The notes under the pieces are model-generated. The model saw only the letters and a list, made by a program, of their open reading frames with translations. It ran no database searches and had not been told where the DNA came from. This document shows positions 15,281 through 23,537 of a stretch of 37,676 nt of DNA, piece by piece. Each line of letters starts with the position of its first letter. The stretch's first letter is position 1. The position numbers were made by a program, and so were the translations under genes. The stretch is from Erysipelotrichaceae bacterium OttesenSCG-928-M19 (GTDB lineage: Bacteria > Bacillota_I > Bacilli_A > JAJDGJ01). Location of the stretch: NCBI GenBank assembly GCA_030265585.1, contig JAJDGJ010000011.1:1-37676 (forward strand). Reading direction: 5' to 3'.

Positions 15281-17785
15281 TTATAAACCACATTTTAATT
15301 GAGCATTACAGTTGGTACAAGTATTACAACCACCAATTTCTTCAACAGTACCCTCTAAACAAATTGGACAAATATCACCAATTTCAACACCGATATTTCG
15401 ATCCTGACGATCAGAACGATATTCAGTTGCTTCCTTTGGTTTATTACTTGGTTTAATATCATCTAATAAAGCAAGTTGTTCTTGTGGAGTATCATCATTC
15501 GTTAATGATAGTACTTGTGAATCACGACTACCATCAACATAGACAGTACCACCTTTTGCTTTTCCTTTATATAATCTTTCATATAATTCTTGAACTTGAG
15601 TAACACTATATCCTTTTGGTGCATTAACTGTTTTAGAAATTGAAGAATCAATCCATTTTTGAATGATACACTGTGTATCAACATGTTCTTCTGGTGAGAG
15701 ATCCATCGCCCCGACAAAGAAATCAGGTAAGTTATCTTCACTATATTCTGGATTATATTTTAACCATTCATCAACAATTGCCGCATTGACTTCTATAAAT
15801 TTGCCTAGTCGTCCTGAACGATAGAATTTAAATGAGAAGTATGGCTCTAAACCAGTTGAGACACCAACCATTGTTCCTGTTGAACCAGTTGGAGCAATTG
15901 TTAATAAGTGTGAGTTTCTAATTCCAAACTTAAGAATATTCTGTCTAATTTCTTCTGGCATCTGTTTCATAAAACCAGTATTAATGAAAGCATCACGATC
16001 TTTTAAGAAAGGAAAGCTTCCTTTTTCTTTTGCTAATTCAATTGATGTTTCATAAGCACTAAAGGCAATAGTTTTAAAGATATCTTCAACAACAACATTA
16101 GCCTCTTTGGAACCATAACGTAAATTCGCATGTAATAATAGGTCATGTAAACCCATAATTCCTAATCCAACACGTCGTTCACCTAAAGCTTGTTCTTCAT
16201 TAGCTTTTAAGAAATAAGGTGTTTGATCAATAATATTATCTTGCATTCTTACTGATAAACTAACTGTATTTTTTAATTTATCATATAAAATTTCTTTAGT
16301 TTCTTTATTAATAAAGTTCGCAAGATTAATAGCTGATAAGTTACATACTGAATAAGGACTAAGTGGTTGTTCACCGCATGGATTAGTGGCAACTACTTTT
16401 TGATTATATGCTTTAGCATTTGTCATGTCGTTAGCATTATCAATAAAGAAGATACCAGGTTCCGCTGAATATGTAGCACAGAAGGAAATTAAATTCCATA
16501 ATTCCTTAGCTTTAATAGTACGGTATACTTTAATTGGATAACCAAGTTGTTCCCACTCTCTAACATCACCGATATTATGCCATTCTTCATCATAGAATGT
16601 TTTTTGTTCTTTAGTTAGATTATCTAAGTCAGGATATCTTAATTCAAAGATATCATCGTTTTCAATGGCTTCCATAAATTCTTTTGTTAAAGTAACTGAA
16701 ATATTAGCTCCAGATAAAAATTCTTTATTTTCTACTTCATAGTAACCACCAACTAAGAGTTTTTGATTTATCTCATCAACTAAATCGTTAGGTAAGCTAT
16801 CACTATTAGCTGCCAGTTTTTCTAAGAAATCTTTTTCTTTACTATCAATTGGCACAAAAACTAACTTTTCAGAGGCAATTTTTCTAATATCTTCATCTTT
16901 TGAATTTTCTTTTAACCACTCAAGAATTTTAGGATTCTGCATTTTTGAGATAATAAACTCAATAATATCAGGATGCCAATCTGCCATCATTATCATTTGA
17001 GCACCACGACGTGAACCACCTTGTTCTACTAAATGAGTTAGATTAGATAAGTCATGAAGCCAACTAACAGCACCACTTGAGCGACCACCAACATCTTTAG
17101 CAACAGCGTGTTTTGGACGTAGGGTTGAACCATTTGTTCCTACACCACCACCACGTGACATAATTTCCATTACTTCTTTACGATGCTCAGAAATACCACC
17201 ACGTGAATCTTTAATAAATGGCATTACAAAACAATTAAAATAAGTAACATTTGAGCCTGAACCAGCACCAAATAGCACACGACCAGCTGGTACAATATTC
17301 AAATCTTTTAATTCATTATAAAACTTTTTAGAATATTCATCATTTAACTCTTGTGATTTCTCACCTTCAGCTAAAGCATGAGCAATTCTTTGGGCAATTT
17401 GTTCAAAATATATTTCTAATGGTTTTTCGATTGCTGATTTTTTTCTAACTACTTTACCAGCTTTAAACTCACTATCATCTTTAATTTGATTGCGGTAATC
17501 ATCAAGGACTTCAACCGTAATATTATTACCATCAATATCAACGACATAACCGATTCCACGAGAAGGAAAAGTTGGATCATGTTCTAGAACAACGATAACT
17601 AAATCTCCCACTTGCAGTGTTTTTAAAGAACGATCTTTTTGTGAATAACGATCTAACATTACTAAACGTGAAACACTTTCAAATGCTTTATTATAGTCCT
17701 TTTTTATCTCATAAAGATGAGGAAAATGTTGTTTAATCGTTTTATTTAAATTATTAATTGTAGTTTGTGAATACAAATCGATCAT
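15281..17785 (-). CDS. nrdJ: Adenosylcobalamin-dependent (class II) ribonucleotide reductase
   Basis: Reduces ribonucleotides to deoxyribonucleotides using a B12-derived thiyl radical, so it works without oxygen or a second subunit. Landmarks: FNCFVMPFIKDSRGG with the first active-site Cys, RGGGVGTNGSTLRP, GRSSGAVSWLHDLS, NPCGEQPLSPYSVCNLSAINL with the radical/acceptor Cys region, and APTGSTGTMVGVSTGLEPYFSF. The C-terminal cysteine cluster (CPICLEG...CNTCTNCNAQLKCGL) is typical of NrdJ. The ORF-track start at 17893 is rejected, because its first 36 residues translate the promoter and leader. ATG at 17785 begins MIDLYSQTTI, but AAAGG abuts it. TTG at 17776 sits at a better distance and is an alternative. 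Length from 17785 is 834 residues. No cobalamin riboswitch is visible in the short leader. Confidence 0.94.
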   Translation of the reverse strand: MIDLYSQTTINNLNKTIKQHFPHLYEIKKDYNKAFESVSRLVMLDRYSQKDRSLKTLQVGDLVIVVLEHDPTFPSRGIGYVVDIDGNNITVEVLDDYRNQIKDDSEFKAGKVVRKKSAIEKPLEIYFEQIAQRIAHALAEGEKSQELNDEYSKKFYNELKDLNIVPAGRVLFGAGSGSNVTYFNCFVMPFIKDSRGGISEHRKEVMEIMSRGGGVGTNGSTLRPKHAVAKDVGGRSSGAVSWLHDLSNLTHLVEQGGSRRGAQMIMMADWHPDIIEFIISKMQNPKILEWLKENSKDEDIRKIASEKLVFVPIDSKEKDFLEKLAANSDSLPNDLVDEINQKLLVGGYYEVENKEFLSGANISVTLTKEFMEAIENDDIFELRYPDLDNLTKEQKTFYDEEWHNIGDVREWEQLGYPIKVYRTIKAKELWNLISFCATYSAEPGIFFIDNANDMTNAKAYNQKVVATNPCGEQPLSPYSVCNLSAINLANFINKETKEILYDKLKNTVSLSVRMQDNIIDQTPYFLKANEEQALGERRVGLGIMGLHDLLLHANLRYGSKEANVVVEDIFKTIAFSAYETSIELAKEKGSFPFLKDRDAFINTGFMKQMPEEIRQNILKFGIRNSHLLTIAPTGSTGTMVGVSTGLEPYFSFKFYRSGRLGKFIEVNAAIVDEWLKYNPEYSEDNLPDFFVGAMDLSPEEHVDTQCIIQKWIDSSISKTVNAPKGYSVTQVQELYERLYKGKAKGGTVYVDGSRDSQVLSLTNDDTPQEQLALLDDIKPSNKPKEATEYRSDRQDRNIGVEIGDICPICLEGTVEEIGGCNTCTNCNAQLKCGL

Positions 17786-17819
17786 CCTTTCATTTTGCTG
17801 TTTTGTGACAACATTATTT

Positions 17820-17848
17820 ATTATAATAGTTTTGATGAAACAAAACAA
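17820..17848 (-). promoter_or_regulatory. nrdJ promoter with an inverted repeat in the spacer
   Basis: On the minus strand TTGTTT (17848-17843) and a perfect TATAAT (17825-17820) are 17 bases apart, 34 bases upstream of the ATG at 17785. A 6-bp inverted repeat GTTTTG-n6-CAAAAC (17829-17846) lies over the -35 box and spacer, a good position for a repressor. The rest of the 264-base gap up to the next gene holds another TATAAT (17903-17908) without a -35 box, and nothing else I can name. Confidence 0.65.
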
Positions 17849-18049
17849 TAGCTTATAGGCTATTTTAATTTTAAGTAAAATTACACAAATCACTTACAAT
17901 CTATTATAGTATATTTCAAAAAAAAATAATAGTGAAAAGCTATAAAAAAGTAAAATGTTTTCCACTAAATTTTATTTAAAACAATTAATGCTTAAACTGT
18001 GAATATTATGTAAAGAAATTGTCTAGTTATTTAGTATTTTTAATATAAA

Positions 18050-18595
18050 TTAATAAATAATATTAATACCTCTTGTTTTCAAAAAATCAATAAATTCTTC
18101 ATGAATTTTTTTAGCATCATGATCAGGTCCATCAAAAGTTGTCGTTAGATCATTGATGATATTAACAGTATAAGGTAGCATATGTTCTTCTCGATATTTT
18201 TGCGCACTTAAAGCGAATTCAAAAATACAAATATCAGTTACACAACCTATAATATAAAGGTTTTTTTCATAAATAAATGGATTTTTAGCCATAAAACCAT
18301 TAGTACTGTTCTTTTTGATGATTTCTATTTCTTCAAAATCTAAGTCTGTAATTACTCTAGCTTCATTACTACCTTCAACACAGTGCACAGGGTAAGTATT
18401 GAATTCTAGTGCATTTTCAGGATGATGATCAGTATAGTGAATAATTTCAACACCATTCTTGATGTTAGCAATTAAAAACTCTCTCATTGGAGCTATCATA
18501 GCAACGACATTATCACTGGCAAAAGCACCTTCATAACTAAATCCATTAACCATATCAATCATTACAATTAAATCATTTTTTTTATCAAGTATCAT
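18050..18595 (-). CDS. pncA: Nicotinamidase-like cysteine hydrolase (isochorismatase superfamily)
   Basis: Probably converts nicotinamide to nicotinate for NAD salvage. The catalytic triad can be placed: Asp14 (VMIDMVNGF), Lys95 (IKKNSTNGF) and Cys123 (GCVTDICI). The metal-binding and substrate region DHHPENALEF...YPVHCVEGS strongly resembles nicotinamidase (D-x-H-P ... W-P-x-H-C-V-x-G-T). At 181 residues it is near the family norm. The neighbour across the gap is pncB, which uses the product. It has its own promoter and ribosome site GAGGTG. Other isochorismatase-family amidases remain possible, but motif and context agree. Confidence 0.84.
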   Translation of the reverse strand: MILDKKNDLIVMIDMVNGFSYEGAFASDNVVAMIAPMREFLIANIKNGVEIIHYTDHHPENALEFNTYPVHCVEGSNEARVITDLDFEEIEIIKKNSTNGFMAKNPFIYEKNLYIIGCVTDICIFEFALSAQKYREEHMLPYTVNIINDLTTTFDGPDHDAKKIHEEFIDFLKTRGINIIY

Positions 18596-18614
18596 TATTT
18601 ACACCTCGATATCT

Positions 18615-18643
18615 ATTCTACTTTATTTTAGTAATTAAAACAA
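18615..18643 (-). promoter_or_regulatory. Promoter of the nicotinamidase-like gene
   Basis: On the minus strand TTGTTT (18643-18638), a 17-base spacer and TAGAAT (18620-18615), about 20 bases before the start codon. The -35 hexamer is identical to that of nrdJ. Confidence 0.6.
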
Positions 18644-18668
18644 TATATTGCACAAATTTATATTCATA

Positions 18669-19259
18669 TTAATATATTATATCATACAACCATTGCAGGT
18701 TATTAATTCCATACTTAGGTTTAATTTCCCTAACTTGATCACTAACTATTTCATTGTATAAATCCATAAATTCTGCAATATGTTCTTCTTTTAATTCTTT
18801 TGTAATTTTCTCTTTTGCTTTATATGTGTATAAAACTATTTTGTTGTCAGGAAAAATTTTATAGTAATAAACTTCATTTTCTGAGTACGATCTTGTAAAA
18901 GCACTAATTGTATAAGGTTCATCACTTTCATAACTTGAAATATCCCAACTAATACTTAAATAATTTGAACTTAAAGGATTATCCCTTTTTTTATCATAGT
19001 TATAATCTTTTTCAAAATAACAACTACTTTTTGGCTTACATAAAGCAGAATATTCTGCTTTATCCTTTGGTTCGAATCTTCTTGTATATTCTGCATTAGT
19101 TAGTGCCAAAGTAATCTTATAGATATTATTTTTATCATTATGATAAGCATAATAAACATTATAGGTCTTAAAATTGAGATAGACATAAATAGCTAAAACT
19201 CCAACAATTAATATTGTTAAAATACTTGATATTACAGTTCTTTTTATTAGTTTTTTCAT
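18669..19259 (-). CDS. Membrane-anchored exported protein of unknown function
   Basis: A short basic N-terminus (MKKLIKRT) and one membrane helix (about 8-28) precede an outside domain of about 165 residues, rich in Tyr, Lys and Glu. The domain has two cysteines nine residues... apart by a short KPKSS spacer (LCKPKSSCYF), which may form a disulfide. The sequence KEKITKELKEEHIAEFMDLYNEI near the end is helical. No family is recognised. The ATG at 19265 sits one base after the TGAGGA ribosome site, so the second ATG (19259) is preferred. It lies between pncA and the divergent pncB but shows no sign of NAD-related function. Confidence 0.7.
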   Translation of the reverse strand: MKKLIKRTVISSILTILIVGVLAIYVYLNFKTYNVYYAYHNDKNNIYKITLALTNAEYTRRFEPKDKAEYSALCKPKSSCYFEKDYNYDKKRDNPLSSNYLSISWDISSYESDEPYTISAFTRSYSENEVYYYKIFPDNKIVLYTYKAKEKITKELKEEHIAEFMDLYNEIVSDQVREIKPKYGINNLQWLYDIIY

Positions 19260-19295
19260 TTTCATTCCTCATTATTAAATAACTAAATCTTAAAT

Positions 19296-19304
19296 ATTAT
19301 ATCA
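19296..19304 (-). promoter_or_regulatory. Extended -10 promoter of the anchored unknown protein
   Basis: On the minus strand TGATATAAT: TG-n-TATAAT, an extended -10 element that often works without a -35 box. None is seen here. It lies about 37 bases before the chosen start codon. Confidence 0.5.
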
Positions 19305-19408
19305 TAAAGATAAGTATTATAAGTGTATACGATGGATTATAATATAGAGAATACTTTTTGATGAAAATTAGTTATAATATGTACTAAGTTTTATTTTTAT
19401 TAGTAACA

Positions 19409-19417
19409 TGTTAGAAT
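19409..19417 (+). promoter_or_regulatory. Candidate promoter of pncB (extended -10)
   Basis: TGTTAGAAT (TG-n-TAGAAT) would start RNA about 22 bases before the pncB ATG, just before the ribosome site AAGGAG. Two further TATAAT boxes upstream (19338 and 19373) lack -35 partners, so the true start is uncertain. The rest of the 180-base gap shows no operator I recognise. Confidence 0.4.
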
Positions 19418-19445
19418 ATTACTATTATAATTAAGGAGCGATAAA

Positions 19446-20867
19446 ATGGAATCAGCAGCTTTACATACTGATTTTTATGAAATAAATATGGCGTATTCTT
19501 TTTTTAAGGATGGCATTCATGAAAAGAAGGCAGTATTTGAATTATATTTTCGTTCTAATCCTTTTGAAAATGGTTATGCTGTTTTTGCGGGGTTAGAGAG
19601 AGTTATTGATTATATTAATAATTTTAAGTTTACTACTGAAGATATTAATTATTTAAGGGAATTTGATTATGATGAGAGTTTTTTAACTTATCTAGAGAAT
19701 TTAAAATTTAGTGGTAGTATTAAATCAGTGGTTGAAGGAGAAATTGTTTTTGCTAAAGAGCCGCTATTAATTGTTGAAGCTAATTTAATTGAGGCTCAAT
19801 TAATTGAGACAGCCCTGTTAAATATTATTAATTTTCAAACTTTAATTGCTACAAAAGCATCACGTATTAAGAATTTAGCAACCTATCAAAGTCTTTTTGA
19901 GTTTGGCGCTCGTCGTGCTCAAGAAATGGATGCTGCTTTATGGGGAACAAGAGCAGCCTATATTAGTGGTTTTGATGGAACTAGCTTAGTGGAAGCAGGA
20001 CATCGTTTTAACATTCCACTTGTTGGTACCCATGCTCATTCTTTTGTACAAGTATACCAAGATGAATATTTAGCTTTTAAAAAGTATGCTCAATCAAATA
20101 AAGACTGTGTCTTTTTAGTTGATACTTATGATACATTAAAATCGGGTGTGCCAAATGCAATTAGAGTTGGTCAAGAAATGCCTGATAAAAACAACTTCAA
20201 GGGTATTAGAATTGATAGTGGTGACTTAACTTACAATGCTAATGAGGCACGTAAGATGTTAGATGCTGCTGGTTTTGAGCATGTTAAAATAACTGTCAGT
20301 AATGATCTAGATGAAGATACAATTGCTTCATTGCTACTTGAAGGTGCTAAGATTGATAGTTTTGGGATTGGCACTAAATTAATTACTTCTTATAATCAAC
20401 CGGCCTTAGGTGCTGTTTACAAACTAGTTGCAATTCAAGAAGATGGGCAATGGGTTGATGTTATTAAGATTAGTAATAACCTTGAAAAGATAACTAATCC
20501 AGGTATTAAAGATGTTTATCGTGTTATTAATCTAACAACTAATAAGGCTGAAGGTGATTATATGTGTTTAGAGGGCGAGGTTATTGATAATAATCAACCT
20601 TTAAAAATGTATAATGATAAAAATCCGTTTGTCTATAAAACGATTGATAATTATCGTTTGTTTAATATTCATGCTCAAATTTATAACCATGGTGAGTTGG
20701 TCTATAAAAAGCCTAATTTAGATGAAATACGTCAGTATCATCAAAGTGAATTGAACTTATTATGGGATGAACATAAAAGATATCGTTACCCTGCTCAATA
20801 TTATGTGAACTTTAGTTTAACTTTATATACAATAAAGCATGATTTGATAAAAAAATACCAAAAATAG
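19446..20867 (+). CDS. pncB: Nicotinate phosphoribosyltransferase
   Basis: Joins nicotinate and PRPP, with ATP, to form nicotinate mononucleotide in the Preiss-Handler NAD salvage route. Landmarks: the N-terminal LHTDFYEINMAYSFF, AVFELYFRSNPF, EFGARRAQEMDAALWGTRAAYI, and GTHAHSFVQVY near residue 194 with the phosphohistidine region. RIDSGDLTYNANEARKML holds the phosphoribosyl-binding aspartate, followed by SNDLDEDTI and DSFGIGTKLITSYNQPALGAVYKLV. Its 473 residues match the long bacterial form. It pairs functionally with the nicotinamidase-like gene on the other strand. Ribosome site AAGGAG. A terminator follows. Confidence 0.95.
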   Translation: MESAALHTDFYEINMAYSFFKDGIHEKKAVFELYFRSNPFENGYAVFAGLERVIDYINNFKFTTEDINYLREFDYDESFLTYLENLKFSGSIKSVVEGEIVFAKEPLLIVEANLIEAQLIETALLNIINFQTLIATKASRIKNLATYQSLFEFGARRAQEMDAALWGTRAAYISGFDGTSLVEAGHRFNIPLVGTHAHSFVQVYQDEYLAFKKYAQSNKDCVFLVDTYDTLKSGVPNAIRVGQEMPDKNNFKGIRIDSGDLTYNANEARKMLDAAGFEHVKITVSNDLDEDTIASLLLEGAKIDSFGIGTKLITSYNQPALGAVYKLVAIQEDGQWVDVIKISNNLEKITNPGIKDVYRVINLTTNKAEGDYMCLEGEVIDNNQPLKMYNDKNPFVYKTIDNYRLFNIHAQIYNHGELVYKKPNLDEIRQYHQSELNLLWDEHKRYRYPAQYYVNFSLTLYTIKHDLIKKYQK

Positions 20868-20901
20868 TAAAAAATACACTAAAAATTGCTAAAAAAATGA
20901 C

Positions 20902-20942
20902 AACTATTTATAATGACTATAAGTAGTTTGTTTTTTTTTTGT
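20902..20942 (+). terminator. Intrinsic terminator of pncB
   Basis: An 11-bp stem with one T-G pair (AACTATTTATA / TATAAGTAGTT), a 5-base loop and a run of more than ten T. The following stretch to the hydC promoter (about 120 bases) is AT-rich with no clear content; the minus-strand ORF drawn there is low-complexity noise. Confidence 0.75.
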
Positions 20943-21066
20943 ATGTGAAGAAAAAAACTTACTATTAAAATATTAAATTATCCAATAATTTCATTGAAAA
21001 GTAGCGATATTTGCTTGTTTTATTGCTAAAAAAGCTAAAAAATGTGATTTTATTGATTTTATAGTC

Positions 21067-21095
21067 TTGTTTTAAAAGGGTAAATTTCGTAAAAT
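21067..21095 (+). promoter_or_regulatory. Promoter of the hydCBA operon
   Basis: TTGTTT (21067-21072), 17-base spacer, TAAAAT (21090-21095), about 40 bases ahead of hydC. No clear Rex operator (TTGTTAA-n4-TTAACAA) can be read around it. Confidence 0.55.
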
Positions 21096-21134
21096 AATAG
21101 TGTATGATTTGATAAAGAAATAGGAGGAAAGAAA

Positions 21135-21641
21135 ATGGCGTGTAATTGTAATGAAACAGGAGATAATAAGGCAATATTTGCAGAACTAGATGAGTTTATT
21201 GCTGCGAATAATTGTACTGATGAATCGTCATTAATTAATGTTTTACATCGTGCTCAACATCTTTTTGGATATTTACCACGAAATGTTCAAATTCATGTTG
21301 CAGAAAAATTAAATATACCTGTGGCAAAGGTATATGGAGTGGTTAGTTTTTATTCGTTCTTTACGGATACACCACGTGGTGAAAACATTGTCCAAGTTTG
21401 TTTAGGAACAGGATGTTTTGTTAAAGGTGCCGACAAGGTAATGGAATCATTTGAAAAGGAATTAAATATTAAAGCTGGAGAAACGACAGAAAATATGGAA
21501 TTTACTTTATCTGGAGTACGTTGTGTTGGAGCTTGTGCTTTAGCACCAGTGGTATTAATTAATGATAAAGTGTTTACTCATGTTGATCCAAGTAATGTTA
21601 AACAGATTCTTGAAGATTATTTAATTCAAAAAGTTGTCTAA
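21135..21641 (+). CDS. hydC: NADH-dependent [FeFe]-hydrogenase gamma subunit (NuoE-like)
   Basis: Small electron-transfer subunit with a thioredoxin-like [2Fe-2S] domain. The four ligands are Cys89, Cys94, Cys130 and Cys134 (CLGTGC and CVGAC). Family landmarks include LINVLHRAQHLFGYLPR and VYGVVSFYSFF. At 168 residues it is the usual NuoE/HydC size. The start MACNCNETGD has ribosome site AGGAGG. First gene of hydC-hydB-hydA, 14 bases before hydB. Together the trimer transfers electrons from NADH, and in bifurcating enzymes also ferredoxin, to protons. Confidence 0.94.
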   Translation: MACNCNETGDNKAIFAELDEFIAANNCTDESSLINVLHRAQHLFGYLPRNVQIHVAEKLNIPVAKVYGVVSFYSFFTDTPRGENIVQVCLGTGCFVKGADKVMESFEKELNIKAGETTENMEFTLSGVRCVGACALAPVVLINDKVFTHVDPSNVKQILEDYLIQKVV

Positions 21642-21655
21642 AAAGGAGTTATAAG

Positions 21656-23527
21656 ATGAAAATTGATAGTATAAATACACTAAGAGAAATCCATCAAGAA
21701 AAACTGCCTTTATTAGCCCTAAGAAAAGCAGAGGCTAGTGTAGGAAAAGAAAGAGTATTGATGGTTTGTGGTGTAGCTGGATGTTTATCAGCTAACGCAC
21801 AAGAATTAATGGATGCTTTAAATAAAGAAATTAAAGCTCATAACTTGGAATCATTAGTAAGCGTTGAAACAACTGGATGTTTTGGTTTCTGTGCTGAAGG
21901 ACCAATTATTCGTGTTTTCCCAGATGATGCTTTCTATGTACGTGTTAAACCAGAGGATGCTCAACGTATTGTTGAAGAACATTTAATTGCTGGTAAGATA
22001 ATTGATGATTTACTATATTTAAATCCAGAAACACAAGAAAGAATTTTAAAGATGGAAGATATTCCATTTTACAAAAAACAATTTAAGATTGCCTTACGTA
22101 ATTGCGGGATTATCAATCCATTAAAAATTGATGAAACAATTGCTGGTGGTGGTTATTTAGCATTAGCTCAAGTTCTTGAAGAAAATAATCCAGAAAAAGT
22201 ATGTCAAGATTTAATTAAATCAGGACTTCGTGGACGAGGAGGAGGAGGTTTTCCTACTGGTCTTAAATGGGATGCTACTCGTAAATCAGAGGCTGATCAA
22301 AAATATGTAATTTGTAATGCTGATGAGGGAGATCCAGGAGCTTTCATGGACCGTTCTATCTTAGAGGGAGATCCTCATAGTGTCTTAGAAGCGATGGCAA
22401 TTTGTGGATATGCAATTGGTGCTAATAAAGGATTTATCTATATTCGTGCTGAGTATCCTTTGGCAATCTCAAGACTTGAAATTGCTATTGAACAAGCTAA
22501 AGAATTAGGTGTTCTAGGTAGTGATATTTTAGGAACAGGTTTTGATTTTGATATCGAATTAAGATATGGTGCTGGGGCTTTTGTCTGTGGTGAAGAGACA
22601 GCATTAATGCGTTCAATTGAAGGTAAGCGTGGTGAGCCATTTAATAAAATTGTCTTTCCATCAGAAAAAGGATTATGGGGTAAACCAACTTGTACTAACA
22701 ATGTGGAAACATTTGCGAATATTTCACCAATAATTTTAAAGGGTCATGAATGGTTTTCAAGTATCGGTAGTGAAAAATCAAAAGGTACTAAAGTATTTGC
22801 AATGGGTGGGAAAATCAACAATGTTGGTTTAGTTGAAGTTCCAATGGGAACAACCTTACGTGAAATGATCTATGAAATTGGTGGTGGTATTCCTGATGGG
22901 CATGAATTTAAAGCTGCTCAAACTGGAGGACCATCGGGTGGAGTTATCCCTGCAAAATTCTTAGATATCCCAGTTGAATATGATTCATTACTTGAAATTG
23001 GTTCAATGATGGGTTCAGGCGGATTGATTGTTCTTGATGATACTGATTGTATGGTAAATATTGCTAAATTCTATTTAGAGTTTACTTGTGAAGAATCATG
23101 TGGTAAATGTTCACCATGTCGTATCGGAACAACTCGCTTATTAGAAATTCTTGAAAAAATTACTAGAGGTCAAGGAACAGAAGAAGACTTAATTATTTTA
23201 GAAAACTTATCTAATGTTATTAAGGATACTTCTTTGTGCGGTTTAGGAAAAACAGCTCCTAATCCTGTATTATCTACTTTAAAGTATTATCATGATGAAT
23301 ATGTAGCTCATGTTGTTGATAAAAAATGTCCAGCTGGAGTATGTAAAGACTTATTACAAGTTGTAATTACTGATGAGTGTATTGGATGTACAAAATGTGC
23401 GCGTATTTGTCCTGTAGATTGTATTAGTGGAAATGTTAAGGAATTACATGTTATTGATCAAACTCAATGTACTAAATGTCAAGCTTGTATTTCACAATGT
23501 CCAACAAATGCGATTGTAACTATATAG
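21656..23527 (+). CDS. hydB: NADH-dependent [FeFe]-hydrogenase beta subunit (NuoF-like)
   Basis: Flavoprotein subunit where NADH is oxidised. The N-terminal thioredoxin-like [2Fe-2S] domain has Cys38, Cys43, Cys75 and Cys79. The NuoF core contains the FMN/NADH site GRGGGGFPTGLKWD, then NADEGDPGAFMDRS and GAGAFVCGEETALM. The [4Fe-4S] site ESCGKCSPCRIGT follows. The C-terminus carries two ferredoxin-type clusters (CIGCTKCARICPVDC and CTKCQACISQCP). This domain order, with extra N- and C-terminal clusters compared with complex I NuoF, is characteristic of HydB of trimeric, electron-bifurcating hydrogenases. 623 residues. Ribosome site AAAGGAG. Confidence 0.95.
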   Translation: MKIDSINTLREIHQEKLPLLALRKAEASVGKERVLMVCGVAGCLSANAQELMDALNKEIKAHNLESLVSVETTGCFGFCAEGPIIRVFPDDAFYVRVKPEDAQRIVEEHLIAGKIIDDLLYLNPETQERILKMEDIPFYKKQFKIALRNCGIINPLKIDETIAGGGYLALAQVLEENNPEKVCQDLIKSGLRGRGGGGFPTGLKWDATRKSEADQKYVICNADEGDPGAFMDRSILEGDPHSVLEAMAICGYAIGANKGFIYIRAEYPLAISRLEIAIEQAKELGVLGSDILGTGFDFDIELRYGAGAFVCGEETALMRSIEGKRGEPFNKIVFPSEKGLWGKPTCTNNVETFANISPIILKGHEWFSSIGSEKSKGTKVFAMGGKINNVGLVEVPMGTTLREMIYEIGGGIPDGHEFKAAQTGGPSGGVIPAKFLDIPVEYDSLLEIGSMMGSGGLIVLDDTDCMVNIAKFYLEFTCEESCGKCSPCRIGTTRLLEILEKITRGQGTEEDLIILENLSNVIKDTSLCGLGKTAPNPVLSTLKYYHDEYVAHVVDKKCPAGVCKDLLQVVITDECIGCTKCARICPVDCISGNVKELHVIDQTQCTKCQACISQCPTNAIVTI

Positions 23528-23537
23528 GAGGTTAACT

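Noticed and set aside
17786-17893. 36-residue N-terminal extension of nrdJ in the ORF track
   Set aside because: Translates the promoter (TTGTTT-17-TATAAT) and leader; the residues are hydrophobic and unlike any NrdJ start.
17786-18049. Cobalamin riboswitch upstream of nrdJ
   Set aside because: The leader from the likely start is under 40 bases and lacks any B12-box-like sequence; the gap is AT-rich without the needed structure.
20965-21134. Rex operator upstream of hydC
   Set aside because: No TTGTTAA-n4-TTAACAA or close variant can be read; TTGTTT is better explained as the -35 box.
20965-21174. 69-residue minus-strand ORF between pncB and hydC
   Set aside because: Low-complexity Phe/Leu/Tyr/Lys translation of AT-rich spacer; overlaps the hydC start and promoter; no ribosome site.
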